A stretch of 21,674 nucleotides of DNA. Origin: Planctomycetota bacterium. Its GTDB lineage: Bacteria > Planctomycetota > PUPC01 > JABMSA01 > JAUWKK01. The stretch is from positions 1 through 21,674 of the forward strand of contig JAUWKK010000007.1 of NCBI GenBank assembly GCA_030614245.1. The letters run 5' to 3'. Below the pieces are notes generated by a model that saw only the letters and a program-made list of their open reading frames with translations, made no database searches and was not told the origin of the DNA. This document shows positions 15,119 through 21,674 of the stretch, piece after piece. The position numbers and the translations under genes were made by a program. Every line of letters begins with the position of its first letter. The stretch's first letter is position 1.

Positions 15119-15153
15119 CGATCCTGTCCCGCCCAAAGCATGGAAGGTCAATT

Positions 15154-17025
15154 ATGCCTCAACTGCCTCCAATTGGAGCGTTCTCTGGTTACCTCGACAG
15201 CGCGCTGTCCATCGTCAGCGTTGCTGTGGTCTTTGGTCTTATCATATTCGTGCATGAGTTCGGCCATTTCATCTTCGCAAAGCTGGTGGGCGTGAAGGTG
15301 GAGAAATTCTCGCTCGGTTTCGGCAAGAAACTCATCGGCTTCACGTGGGGAGAAACCGAATACGTGCTCTCTATGCTGCCGCTGGGCGGCTACGTGAAGA
15401 TGCTCGGCGAGATGCCGGGCGAGGAGATCGACGAGCCTGAGCGGGCGTTTACATCGAAGAAGATATGGCAGCGAGCGCTCGTCATAGGAGCGGGGCCGAC
15501 CGTCAATTATCTGTTCGCTTTTCCGCTGGCGATCTCGTGCTTCCTGATCGGCATCAACGTCCCCACTGCGACGATCAGCGAGCCAAATCCTGATATGCCC
15601 GCATTTGCCGCGGGATTGCGAAAGAACGACACGATTGTCGAGGTCGACGGCCATCCCATCGAGAACTACAGGGACCTGATGGTGCGTGTGAACTTTGCAG
15701 ATGATCCCGCCAAGCCACGCAGGGTGGTAGTCGAAAGAACCGAAAACGGCGAAACCCGCCGCATCACAAAGCTCATCAAGACCCGCGTCGACCCGGACAC
15801 CGGCCAGCATCAGATCGGGGTTCCATATTTCGTCACCACGATTGTCGGCAGTGTCGACAAGGCCGGCAGAGAAGCGGGACTGAAGAGGGGAGATGAGATC
15901 ATCTCCGTCGACGGGCGCCCGGTCAGGAATTGGTCCGACATAAGCTCCGCGATCAGTGACAAGAAGGACAAGCCGGTCGAGCTCGTCGTAAGACGCAGCG
16001 ACAAGACATACAAGACGACGTTCAGACAGTCCATGAAGACGACCGAACTGATTGGAATCGAGATAGTCCCCAGGCCGGTCATCGCCTTCGTCCAGGGGGA
16101 GGATTCTCCCGCCGGCAAGGCGGGTCTGATACCGGATGATTTGATCGAGTCCGTCGATGGCCGGAAGCTCGCCGCCTGGACCGATGTTGTCGATCTGATG
16201 GCCAAGAGCCGCGGCAAGACAGTCGAACTCGTCATCCGCCGCAAAGGCGAAACGGTGAACGTCTTGGTGCCTGTTCCAGAAAAATCCCCATGGCGTGCGT
16301 CGATCGGCATCGCCGGCAGTTTCGGGTCAACCCCCAACGGCATTGTGCGCCCGTCCAGCATCATTGTGGGTAAGTTCTCCGAGGGCTCAAAAGCGGCTGA
16401 AGGTGGACTGAGAATAGGCGACTGGATAATCGAGGCCAACGGCGAGAAGGTCCCTAATGTTTCGGAACTGCGCAAGGTGCTTGCGAAGCAGAAGGGCCGG
16501 GCCGAACTGAAGGTCCGGCGCGGCGAAGACGAGACTGCCGACCTCAGCATCGAGCTGATCCCCGTGACCCATGTGGACGACAAAAGCCCCGGATTCTACG
16601 GGCTGCCGGCTCACATCCGCGAGAAGTATCCGTTAGGTGTGGCGGTCAAAGAGGGTATCAATCGGACGTTGTACTTCACGAAGTGGACGGTCGTCCAACT
16701 GGTCAGGCTCGTCAGCGGCGAGGCCTCAGGCAAGGCAATGTCGGGGCCTGTCGGCATAGCCAAGGTGGCATTCGGCCACGCAAGCGAGAGCACCGCTGAA
16801 CTCCTCCACCTGTTCGTGGTGATCAGCATCGGCCTCGCGTTCCTCAACCTGATGCCCATACCGATACTCGATGGTGGCCACCTGCTGTTCCTCGCAATCG
16901 AGCTGGTGGTGCGCCGACGGCTGAATGACCGCATTCTCGAAATTGCGCAGTACGTCGGCCTGTTTCTACTGCTCAGCCTGATGTTGTATGTCACCAAGAA
17001 CGACATCTTTCGATTCTTCATGTGA
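15154..17025 (+). CDS. rseP: RIP metalloprotease RseP with four PDZ domains
   Basis: The 623-residue inner-membrane site-2 protease has the zinc motif HEFGH (34-38) in the first transmembrane helix and NLMPIPILDGG (N565, D573) in a C-terminal helix, the third metal ligand region. Family members cut transmembrane proteins such as anti-sigma factors after a first periplasmic cut. E. coli RseP is about 450 residues with two PDZ domains. Here I count four PDZ-like units: PAFAAGLRKNDTIVEVDG, AGLKRGDEIISVDGRPV, AGLIPDDLIESVDGRKL and GGLRIGDWIIEANGEKV, which explains the extra length. ATG 15154 follows GGAAGG at 6 bp. No anti-sigma factor gene is nearby, so the substrate is unknown. Confidence 0.95.
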   Translation: MPQLPPIGAFSGYLDSALSIVSVAVVFGLIIFVHEFGHFIFAKLVGVKVEKFSLGFGKKLIGFTWGETEYVLSMLPLGGYVKMLGEMPGEEIDEPERAFTSKKIWQRALVIGAGPTVNYLFAFPLAISCFLIGINVPTATISEPNPDMPAFAAGLRKNDTIVEVDGHPIENYRDLMVRVNFADDPAKPRRVVVERTENGETRRITKLIKTRVDPDTGQHQIGVPYFVTTIVGSVDKAGREAGLKRGDEIISVDGRPVRNWSDISSAISDKKDKPVELVVRRSDKTYKTTFRQSMKTTELIGIEIVPRPVIAFVQGEDSPAGKAGLIPDDLIESVDGRKLAAWTDVVDLMAKSRGKTVELVIRRKGETVNVLVPVPEKSPWRASIGIAGSFGSTPNGIVRPSSIIVGKFSEGSKAAEGGLRIGDWIIEANGEKVPNVSELRKVLAKQKGRAELKVRRGEDETADLSIELIPVTHVDDKSPGFYGLPAHIREKYPLGVAVKEGINRTLYFTKWTVVQLVRLVSGEASGKAMSGPVGIAKVAFGHASESTAELLHLFVVISIGLAFLNLMPIPILDGGHLLFLAIELVVRRRLNDRILEIAQYVGLFLLLSLMLYVTKNDIFRFFM

Positions 17026-17035
17026 TCGCCCATTC

Positions 17036-17049
17036 GTCAAGGACTTGAC
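17036..17049. promoter_or_regulatory. Perfect palindrome GTCAAG-GA-CTTGAC
   Basis: Two perfect 6-bp half sites with a 2-bp spacer lie between the rseP stop and the pdhA start, ending 9 bp before the GTG. The loop is too short for a good hairpin, so a dimeric operator is possible. It also covers the place where the Shine-Dalgarno would be. Confidence 0.3.
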
Positions 17050-17058
17050 CGCAAGATC

Positions 17059-18006
17059 GTGAACACGCCTGCCGACCTCTACCGCAAGATGGCTCTGATC
17101 CGCGAGTTCGAGATGCGGATCGACGAGATGTTCGCCACAGGAAGGATTCGCGGGACGACGCACCTCTCCGCCGGGCAGGAGGCATGCGCAGTCGGCGCGT
17201 GCGCCGGGCTGAGGTGCGACGATGCCGTCGTGAGCAATCACCGGGGCCACGGGCACTTCATCGCAACGGGCGGCGATCCCGGCGCGATGATGGCGGAGAT
17301 GATGGGCAAGCAGACCGGCTACAGCCGCGGCCGGGGCGGCAGCCAGCACATGGCGTGCTTCGATATCGGTTTCCTCGGCTCGAACGGCATCACGGGCGGC
17401 GGGCTGCCCGTCGCGGTCGGCGCCGCGCTCGGCTTCAAGATGCAGAAAACCGACCGGATAGTCCTCTGCTTCTTCGGAGATGGAGCCTCGAACCAGGGAA
17501 CCTTCCACGAGTCGCTCAACCTTGCCGCTGTCTGGCGGTTGCCCATCATATTCTTCTGCGAGAACAACCTCTACGCGATGTCAACACCGATGCACGATGC
17601 GACCGCCGTCGAAAACATCGCCGAAAGAGGCAACGCATACACGATCGCGGGCGAGGTCATTGACGGCAACGACGTAATCGCCGTCAGGGACGCCGTCGCC
17701 GGGGCAGCCGAGCGAGTCCGCGGTGGAAGCGGCCCGGCACTCATCGAGGCGATGACTTACCGCTATCTCGGGCACAGCAAGTCCGACAAGTGCGAATACC
17801 GCACCCGGGAAGAGGAGCAACGCTGGCACGAGCGCGACCCGATCAAGCTCTACGCCGCAAGGCTCCGCGAGAGCGGTGAACTCGACGACGGACGGATAGC
17901 GCGGATAGATGCCGAAGTGAAGCAGCAGGTGGATGAAGCCGTCGAGTTCGCAACGACGTCGCCCGATCCGAATCCGGATGAACTGGAAGGATCTGTCTTT
18001 GCCTGA
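17059..18006 (+). CDS. pdhA: 2-oxoacid (pyruvate-type) dehydrogenase E1 alpha subunit
   Basis: The 315-residue subunit, with E1 beta, decarboxylates a 2-oxo acid on thiamin diphosphate. Visible motifs are SAGQEACAVG, SNHRGHGHFIATG, the phospholoop-type region GYSRGRGGSQHM and the ThDP/Mg site GDGASNQGTFHESLNLAA (140-157) ending in ENN (168-170), then YRYLGHSKSD. It is a little short because the N-terminus is trimmed, as in bacterial acetoin/pyruvate type E1 alpha. The GTG start at 17059 has only a weak ribosome site; ATG 17089 is in frame but would cut into the first helix. The E1 beta gene begins 2 bp after the stop. No E2 or E3 gene follows. The actual 2-oxo acid cannot be told from sequence. 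Confidence 0.92.
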   Translation: MNTPADLYRKMALIREFEMRIDEMFATGRIRGTTHLSAGQEACAVGACAGLRCDDAVVSNHRGHGHFIATGGDPGAMMAEMMGKQTGYSRGRGGSQHMACFDIGFLGSNGITGGGLPVAVGAALGFKMQKTDRIVLCFFGDGASNQGTFHESLNLAAVWRLPIIFFCENNLYAMSTPMHDATAVENIAERGNAYTIAGEVIDGNDVIAVRDAVAGAAERVRGGSGPALIEAMTYRYLGHSKSDKCEYRTREEEQRWHERDPIKLYAARLRESGELDDGRIARIDAEVKQQVDEAVEFATTSPDPNPDELEGSVFA

Positions 18007-18008
18007 AA

Positions 18009-19034
18009 GTGTCAGCCGAGACGACGAACATGCCTGAACCGCTGACATACAGCGAAGCTATCCGCGAGGCTATGGCCGAGGAGATGCGGCGCGATGGCCG
18101 CGTGTTCCTGATGGGCGAGGATGTCGCACTCTACGGCGGCGCGTTCCGAGTAACGCGCGGGCTGCTCGATGAATTCGGCCCCGGGCGCATCCGCAATACG
18201 CCGATCTCCGAGAGCGGCATAGTCGGCGCCGGCATCGGCGCGGCGCTCGTCGGCATGCGGCCGATCGTCGAGATAATGTTCATGGACTTCATCACTCTGG
18301 CGGTGGATCAGCTTGTGAACCACGCGTCGAAGTATAGATTCATGTACGGCGAGCAGGCGCGGGTGCCGCTCGTCGTGCGTGCGCCTGCGGGCGGGCACCG
18401 AGGCTACGGCCCCACGCATTCGCAGTGCCTCGAGAGGCTGTTCTTCTCGATGCCTGGCATCAAGATAGCCGCGCCGTCCACACCGGCCGACGCCAGGGGG
18501 CTGCTCAAGGCCGCCATTCGCGACGACAACCCCGTCCTGTTCGTCGAGAGCAAGATACTCTATCCCAGCCTCGGCGACCGGCCCGAGGAGCAGGCTTTTG
18601 CAGGGAAAGACGACGATATCATACCGCTGGGCAGGGCGCGCGTTGCCCGCGAAGGCGAGCACATCTCGGTCATCGCGTATTCCGAGATGGTCGTGCAAGC
18701 CGTGAGGGCCGCCGAGGCGCTCGAGGCCGAGGGGATCAGCCTCGAGGTCATCGACCTGCGCACGCTCGCTCCGCTGGACATGGCGCGGGTGCTCGAATCG
18801 GTCGGCAAGACGGGCCGCGCAATCGTTGCGGAAGAGGGCCACCGGACCGGCGGGCCCGGCGCCGAGATCGCCTGCAGGATCGTCGAAAGCTGCTTCTACG
18901 AACTCGATGCGCCCGTCAGGCGCGTCGCGGCTATGGACGTACCAGTGCCCGTCAGCCCGCTGCTCGAACGCAGGGTACTGCCATCGGCGTTCGATATCGC
19001 CAGTGCCGCGCGCCATCTTATGAACGAGGCGTAA
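18009..19034 (+). CDS. pdhB: 2-oxoacid (pyruvate-type) dehydrogenase E1 beta subunit
   Basis: The 341-residue partner of E1 alpha shows FLMGEDVALYGGAFRVTRGL with the catalytic Glu near residue 37, TPISESGIVGAGIGAALVG, MDFITLAVDQLVNHASKY, PAGGHRGYGPTHSQ and the C-terminal transketolase-like part EVIDLRTLAPLDM with EEGHRTGGPGAEIA. The start is GTG 18009, 2 bp after the alpha stop; ATG 18030 seven codons on is an equal alternative, since neither has a strong ribosome site and the first residues are not conserved. Alpha and beta are almost certainly co-translated and form the usual alpha2beta2 complex in the cytoplasm. The next gene is an acyl carrier protein instead of a lipoyl E2. Confidence 0.93.
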   Translation: MSAETTNMPEPLTYSEAIREAMAEEMRRDGRVFLMGEDVALYGGAFRVTRGLLDEFGPGRIRNTPISESGIVGAGIGAALVGMRPIVEIMFMDFITLAVDQLVNHASKYRFMYGEQARVPLVVRAPAGGHRGYGPTHSQCLERLFFSMPGIKIAAPSTPADARGLLKAAIRDDNPVLFVESKILYPSLGDRPEEQAFAGKDDDIIPLGRARVAREGEHISVIAYSEMVVQAVRAAEALEAEGISLEVIDLRTLAPLDMARVLESVGKTGRAIVAEEGHRTGGPGAEIACRIVESCFYELDAPVRRVAAMDVPVPVSPLLERRVLPSAFDIASAARHLMNEA

Positions 19035-19076
19035 CACATTGAACGATGACGATCGGCCTATGCCACAGGAGTGAAG

Positions 19077-19340
19077 ATGCCGGAAGAGAAATCCATCGAG
19101 CAGCGGCTGAAGGAGATGATAGTCGAACGGCTGATGCTGAAGGTCGATCCCGAGGATATCGGCGACGAAGAGCGATTGATGCAGGCCTATGAGGTCGATT
19201 CGATAAGGCTGTTCGAGATCGTCATCGGCATAGAAGAGGTCTTCGGGCTGTCGTTCGAAGAAGACGAGTTCAGCATCGAGATATTTGAGACGGTGAGTGC
19301 CATAGCAAGGAAGGTTCGCGAGAAACAGGGCCAGGTGTAG
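19077..19340 (+). CDS. Acyl carrier protein
   Basis: I choose ATG 19077 with AGGAG at 5 bp spacing over the GTG at 19071, giving 87 acidic residues. The single four-helix ACP domain carries the phosphopantetheine attachment serine Ser42 in EVDSIRLFEIVIGIEEVFG; the usual DSL is DSI here. It ends TVSAIARKVREKQG. It needs a 4'-phosphopantetheinyl transferase to become active. It is not beside fatty acid synthesis genes (no fabF, fabD or fabG here) but directly after E1 alpha and beta (gap 42 bp), so a dedicated role, for instance as acceptor of the acyl unit produced by E1, is possible. That link is inference from position. Confidence 0.9.
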   Translation: MPEEKSIEQRLKEMIVERLMLKVDPEDIGDEERLMQAYEVDSIRLFEIVIGIEEVFGLSFEEDEFSIEIFETVSAIARKVREKQGQV

Positions 19341-19356
19341 AGCTTCGGAGCGATTG

Positions 19357-21674
19357 ATGAGCGATATGTGGGCGAGGCTGTTCGGTGCGACGCAGGAGCA
19401 ACTGGCCGACCGTACGGGCCTCGCGCTGCGGTTCGCCCAGCCGTGGCGGCTCTGGTGGCTGGCCATCGCGCTGCTGGTGCTGCTGGTCTACTGGTGCTAT
19501 CGCCGCGAGACCGGCACTGCCGGCCGCCGTGCGAAGATATTCCTTGGAACGCTCCGCATCATCTGCCTGCTCGCCGTTCTCCTGCTGATTTTCCATCCCG
19601 TCCTGGTGATCGAGCGATCGTATATGAAGGATTCCTGGCTGATACTCCTGCTCGACGATTCGATGAGCATGAGCATCAAGGACCCGCAGACCGACGGGCA
19701 GCTCACAGACGGCCTCGCATCGGTGACCGGCATCGACCGAGATCGGCTCGCCGAGACGGCGCGGGCGGCGCTCGTGAACGCGGCCCTCAGCAACGACGAG
19801 CTCAATTTGATCGGCCGCCTGGCCGAGACGTGCAAAGTGCGGATATACAGCTTCTCCGACCGGATATCCCCCATGCCGCTGAAGCCGGCGCCGGATGGCG
19901 GGCCGTTCCGTGAGGCGTTCATCGAGGCGAAGGGCCGTGTTACGGCCATCGGCGACGCTATCTACCGCGCCCGAGCTGATATGCGCGGCCAGCGGATCGC
20001 CGCCATAGTCGTCTTCACCGACGGGCGCTCGAACTCCGGCCGCCCGGTCGAGGATGCCGTCGAGACCGCGGCCGTCCGCCGTGAGCATCCGTTCCCGATC
20101 TTCACGGTCGGGGTCGGCAATCCCAGCGCCGTGCAGGACCTCGTCGTGCAGCGCATCTTTGGTAACGACGTGATATTCGTCGACGACTTCGCCACGTTCA
20201 ACGTTGTCGTCAGCCAGAAGGGCTATGCGGGGCAGACCGCCTGGCTGCGGCTCTATCAGGGTGAACGCGAACTGAAGTCGAAGAGCATCGTGCTCGATGA
20301 CGCACCGCAGCAGACCGTGAAGATGAACTTCAAACCCACCGTCCCGGGCAAGTTCAAATACTCCGTCGAGGCCGAGCCGCTGCCGGGTGAACTGACGGAC
20401 CGCAACAACGCCTCGCCGCCGCACGTCGTCGAGGTTATCGACAAGCACACGCAGGTGCTCCTGATTGCAGGCGGCCCGTCGTGGGAGTACCGATACCTCA
20501 AGAACGCCCTCATCCGCGACCAGTCGGTGAAGGTCAGTTGCCTGCTGCAGGGGGCCGATGAGGGCTTCTTCCAGGAAGGCGATCTGCCCATCAGCGGCTT
20601 CCCCGACGGCCGCGAGCGGCTTTTCAAATACGATGTAATCATCCTGCTGGATCCGAATCCCTCGGGCTTTGCGGACGCCCACGTGAGCGACATTGCCGCT
20701 TTCGTGGAGGATCTGGGCGGCGGGTTGATCTTCGCCGCCGGCGAGGTATACGGCCCCTCGGGATTTCGCGGGACTCTTCTCGAGAAATGCCTGCCCGTCG
20801 TGATCGGACGATCGAACATCGACGATCCGTTGCGTCCACGACGGGTACTGACGCAATCGTTCCAGCCGAAGCTGACGCCGCAGGGAATGGAGCATCCTGT
20901 CGCTCAGTTCGAAGTCGCCCGCACCGAGAACCTGCGCCTGTGGCAGAATCTACCCGGATTCTTCTGGTATCATCCGGTCGAGCGGCTCAAGCCCGCTGCC
21001 ACGTCGCTCATCGAGCATCCCACCGAGGGCAACCAGTACGGCAAGTTCCCGCTCGTTGCGGCGCACTTCTACGGCCGTGGCCGCGTGCTTTTCATCGCCA
21101 TCGACAGCACGTGGCGCTGGCGCTTCCAGCGTGGCGACCGGCATTTCTACAAGTTCTGGGGGCAGGCGGTCAGGTTTGTCAGTTCCGGCAAGCTGCTGGG
21201 CGAGAGCAAGCGCTTGAGCATCGCGACGGTTCGTGCCGATTACACTGTTGGCGATCCGGTTGTCATTCACGCCCGCTGCCTCGATCGTTTCTTCCGTCCG
21301 ACGCGCGCCGAGCAGCTCGATGCCACTATACAGAGCGGCACGGGCGAGGAGCGGAAGATCAAGCTGCTTCCGCTTTCGGGCAGCGCCGGGATGTTCCGGG
21401 GCTCGTTCGTCGCCGCCGCGCCGGGAACGTACACCGCACACATCCAGTCGCCCGACGATGGTTCCGCCGCCGCATCGTCGCAGCCTTTCACCATCAGGCT
21501 GCCTGCAATGGAGTTCGAGGACCCCTCGATGAATGCCGAACTGCTCCGGAAGGTGGCCACGCAGACCGGCGGCGGCTTCTTCCATCTTGGTGAGATCGGC
21601 CAACTGCCCGGCAACGTCGACGCCCTACGCGAAGAAGTAACCGAAGAGGCGGCGCTCGCACTCATCCGCGCCCG
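19357..21674 (+). CDS. Membrane VWA / glutamine amidotransferase-like protein (partial)
   Basis: The frame is open from ATG 19357 to the window end, at least 772 residues, without a stop. GGAG lies 6 bp before the ATG, 16 bp after the ACP stop. Two transmembrane helices (about 31-48 and 62-83) precede a VWA domain starting WLILLLDDSMSMS with metal site D100-x-S102-x-S104, then VVFTDGRSNSG. A beta-sandwich region follows, then a class I glutamine amidotransferase-like fold (VLLIAGGPSWEYRYLKNAL, YDVIILLDPNP, GGGLIFAAGEVYG, GRVLFIAIDSTWRWR) without an obvious catalytic Cys, so probably non-enzymatic. The end (TQTGGGFFHL) returns to VWA-protein style. Such proteins are frequent in Planctomycetota next to MoxR/Bat-type genes; function is unknown. 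Confidence 0.85.
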   Translation, partial: MSDMWARLFGATQEQLADRTGLALRFAQPWRLWWLAIALLVLLVYWCYRRETGTAGRRAKIFLGTLRIICLLAVLLLIFHPVLVIERSYMKDSWLILLLDDSMSMSIKDPQTDGQLTDGLASVTGIDRDRLAETARAALVNAALSNDELNLIGRLAETCKVRIYSFSDRISPMPLKPAPDGGPFREAFIEAKGRVTAIGDAIYRARADMRGQRIAAIVVFTDGRSNSGRPVEDAVETAAVRREHPFPIFTVGVGNPSAVQDLVVQRIFGNDVIFVDDFATFNVVVSQKGYAGQTAWLRLYQGERELKSKSIVLDDAPQQTVKMNFKPTVPGKFKYSVEAEPLPGELTDRNNASPPHVVEVIDKHTQVLLIAGGPSWEYRYLKNALIRDQSVKVSCLLQGADEGFFQEGDLPISGFPDGRERLFKYDVIILLDPNPSGFADAHVSDIAAFVEDLGGGLIFAAGEVYGPSGFRGTLLEKCLPVVIGRSNIDDPLRPRRVLTQSFQPKLTPQGMEHPVAQFEVARTENLRLWQNLPGFFWYHPVERLKPAATSLIEHPTEGNQYGKFPLVAAHFYGRGRVLFIAIDSTWRWRFQRGDRHFYKFWGQAVRFVSSGKLLGESKRLSIATVRADYTVGDPVVIHARCLDRFFRPTRAEQLDATIQSGTGEERKIKLLPLSGSAGMFRGSFVAAAPGTYTAHIQSPDDGSAAASSQPFTIRLPAMEFEDPSMNAELLRKVATQTGGGFFHLGEIGQLPGNVDALREEVTEEAALALIRA

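Noticed and set aside
18012..19466. 484-codon antisense open frame on the minus strand
   Set aside because: It mirrors the E1 beta and ACP genes, whose sense frames match known families throughout; the translation is low-complexity and has no motif.
19270..20895. 541-codon antisense open frame on the minus strand
   Set aside because: It lies across the VWA/amidotransferase gene, has no start signals or recognisable domain, and is a high-GC shadow of a clearly coding frame.
1..21674. CRISPR array, tRNA or rRNA genes
   Set aside because: No regularly spaced direct repeats, no tRNA cloverleaf or T-loop signature and no rRNA-like stretch were seen by eye in the window.

Overview
The window is a high-GC chromosomal piece. 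Gene content (secreted and membrane VWA proteins, a secreted VIT-VWA protein, a RseP with four PDZ domains, 2Fe-2S/FAD/4Fe-4S redox modules of the hydrogenase/formate dehydrogenase type) and lipobox/Sec-type exports suggest a Gram-negative, probably anaerobic or facultative bacterium, most likely of the Planctomycetota or another PVC-like lineage. This placement is inference from gene style; no rRNA or marker phylogeny is available here.

Left end (1-1789, + strand): the tail of an unidentified gene, then what looks like a collapsed redox operon. A NuoE-like N-terminal half is joined in frame to a NuoG-type 2Fe-2S ferredoxin domain, followed by a GltD-like FAD/4Fe-4S protein that is out of frame because a stretch is missing at about 727. 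1818-2057 (- strand) holds a compact unit: promoter, a 36-aa very basic protein, terminator.

2294-3449: a lower-GC gene for a secreted C45/NTN-type acyltransferase or hydrolase, followed by a 60-bp site with the architecture of an integron attC. Its outer box is the exact complement of the seven bases just before the gene. I read this as a solitary integron gene cassette with no integrase in the window; it is the most notable find. A good sigma70-type promoter lies just outside its left border.

3559-6825 (- strand): a three-gene operon of OmpR-type response regulator, SIMPL-domain lipoprotein and membrane histidine kinase, with an extended -10 promoter. 6946-12098 (- strand): a set of exported proteins, VIT-VWA, a VWA protein with a charged C-terminal tail, and a DUF4139-like protein cut by one in-frame TGA. 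Between the last two lies a short scar joining the start of a response regulator gene to the end of a second VIT-VWA gene. 12099-12537 is a divergent intergenic region with two copies of a hairpin-forming GC-rich repeat.

12538-21674 (+ strand): a two-domain Rid/chorismatase-like protein, then a co-directional run of dxr (MEP isoprenoid pathway), rseP (site-2 protease), 2-oxoacid dehydrogenase E1 alpha and beta, a free acyl carrier protein, and a membrane VWA/glutamine-amidotransferase-like protein that runs off the window. E1 alpha, E1 beta and ACP are tightly spaced with no E2 or E3, which raises the possibility that the ACP accepts the acyl group.

Several deletion-type junctions plus one nonsense codon occur in the window, so both genome erosion and assembly error should be considered for those loci.
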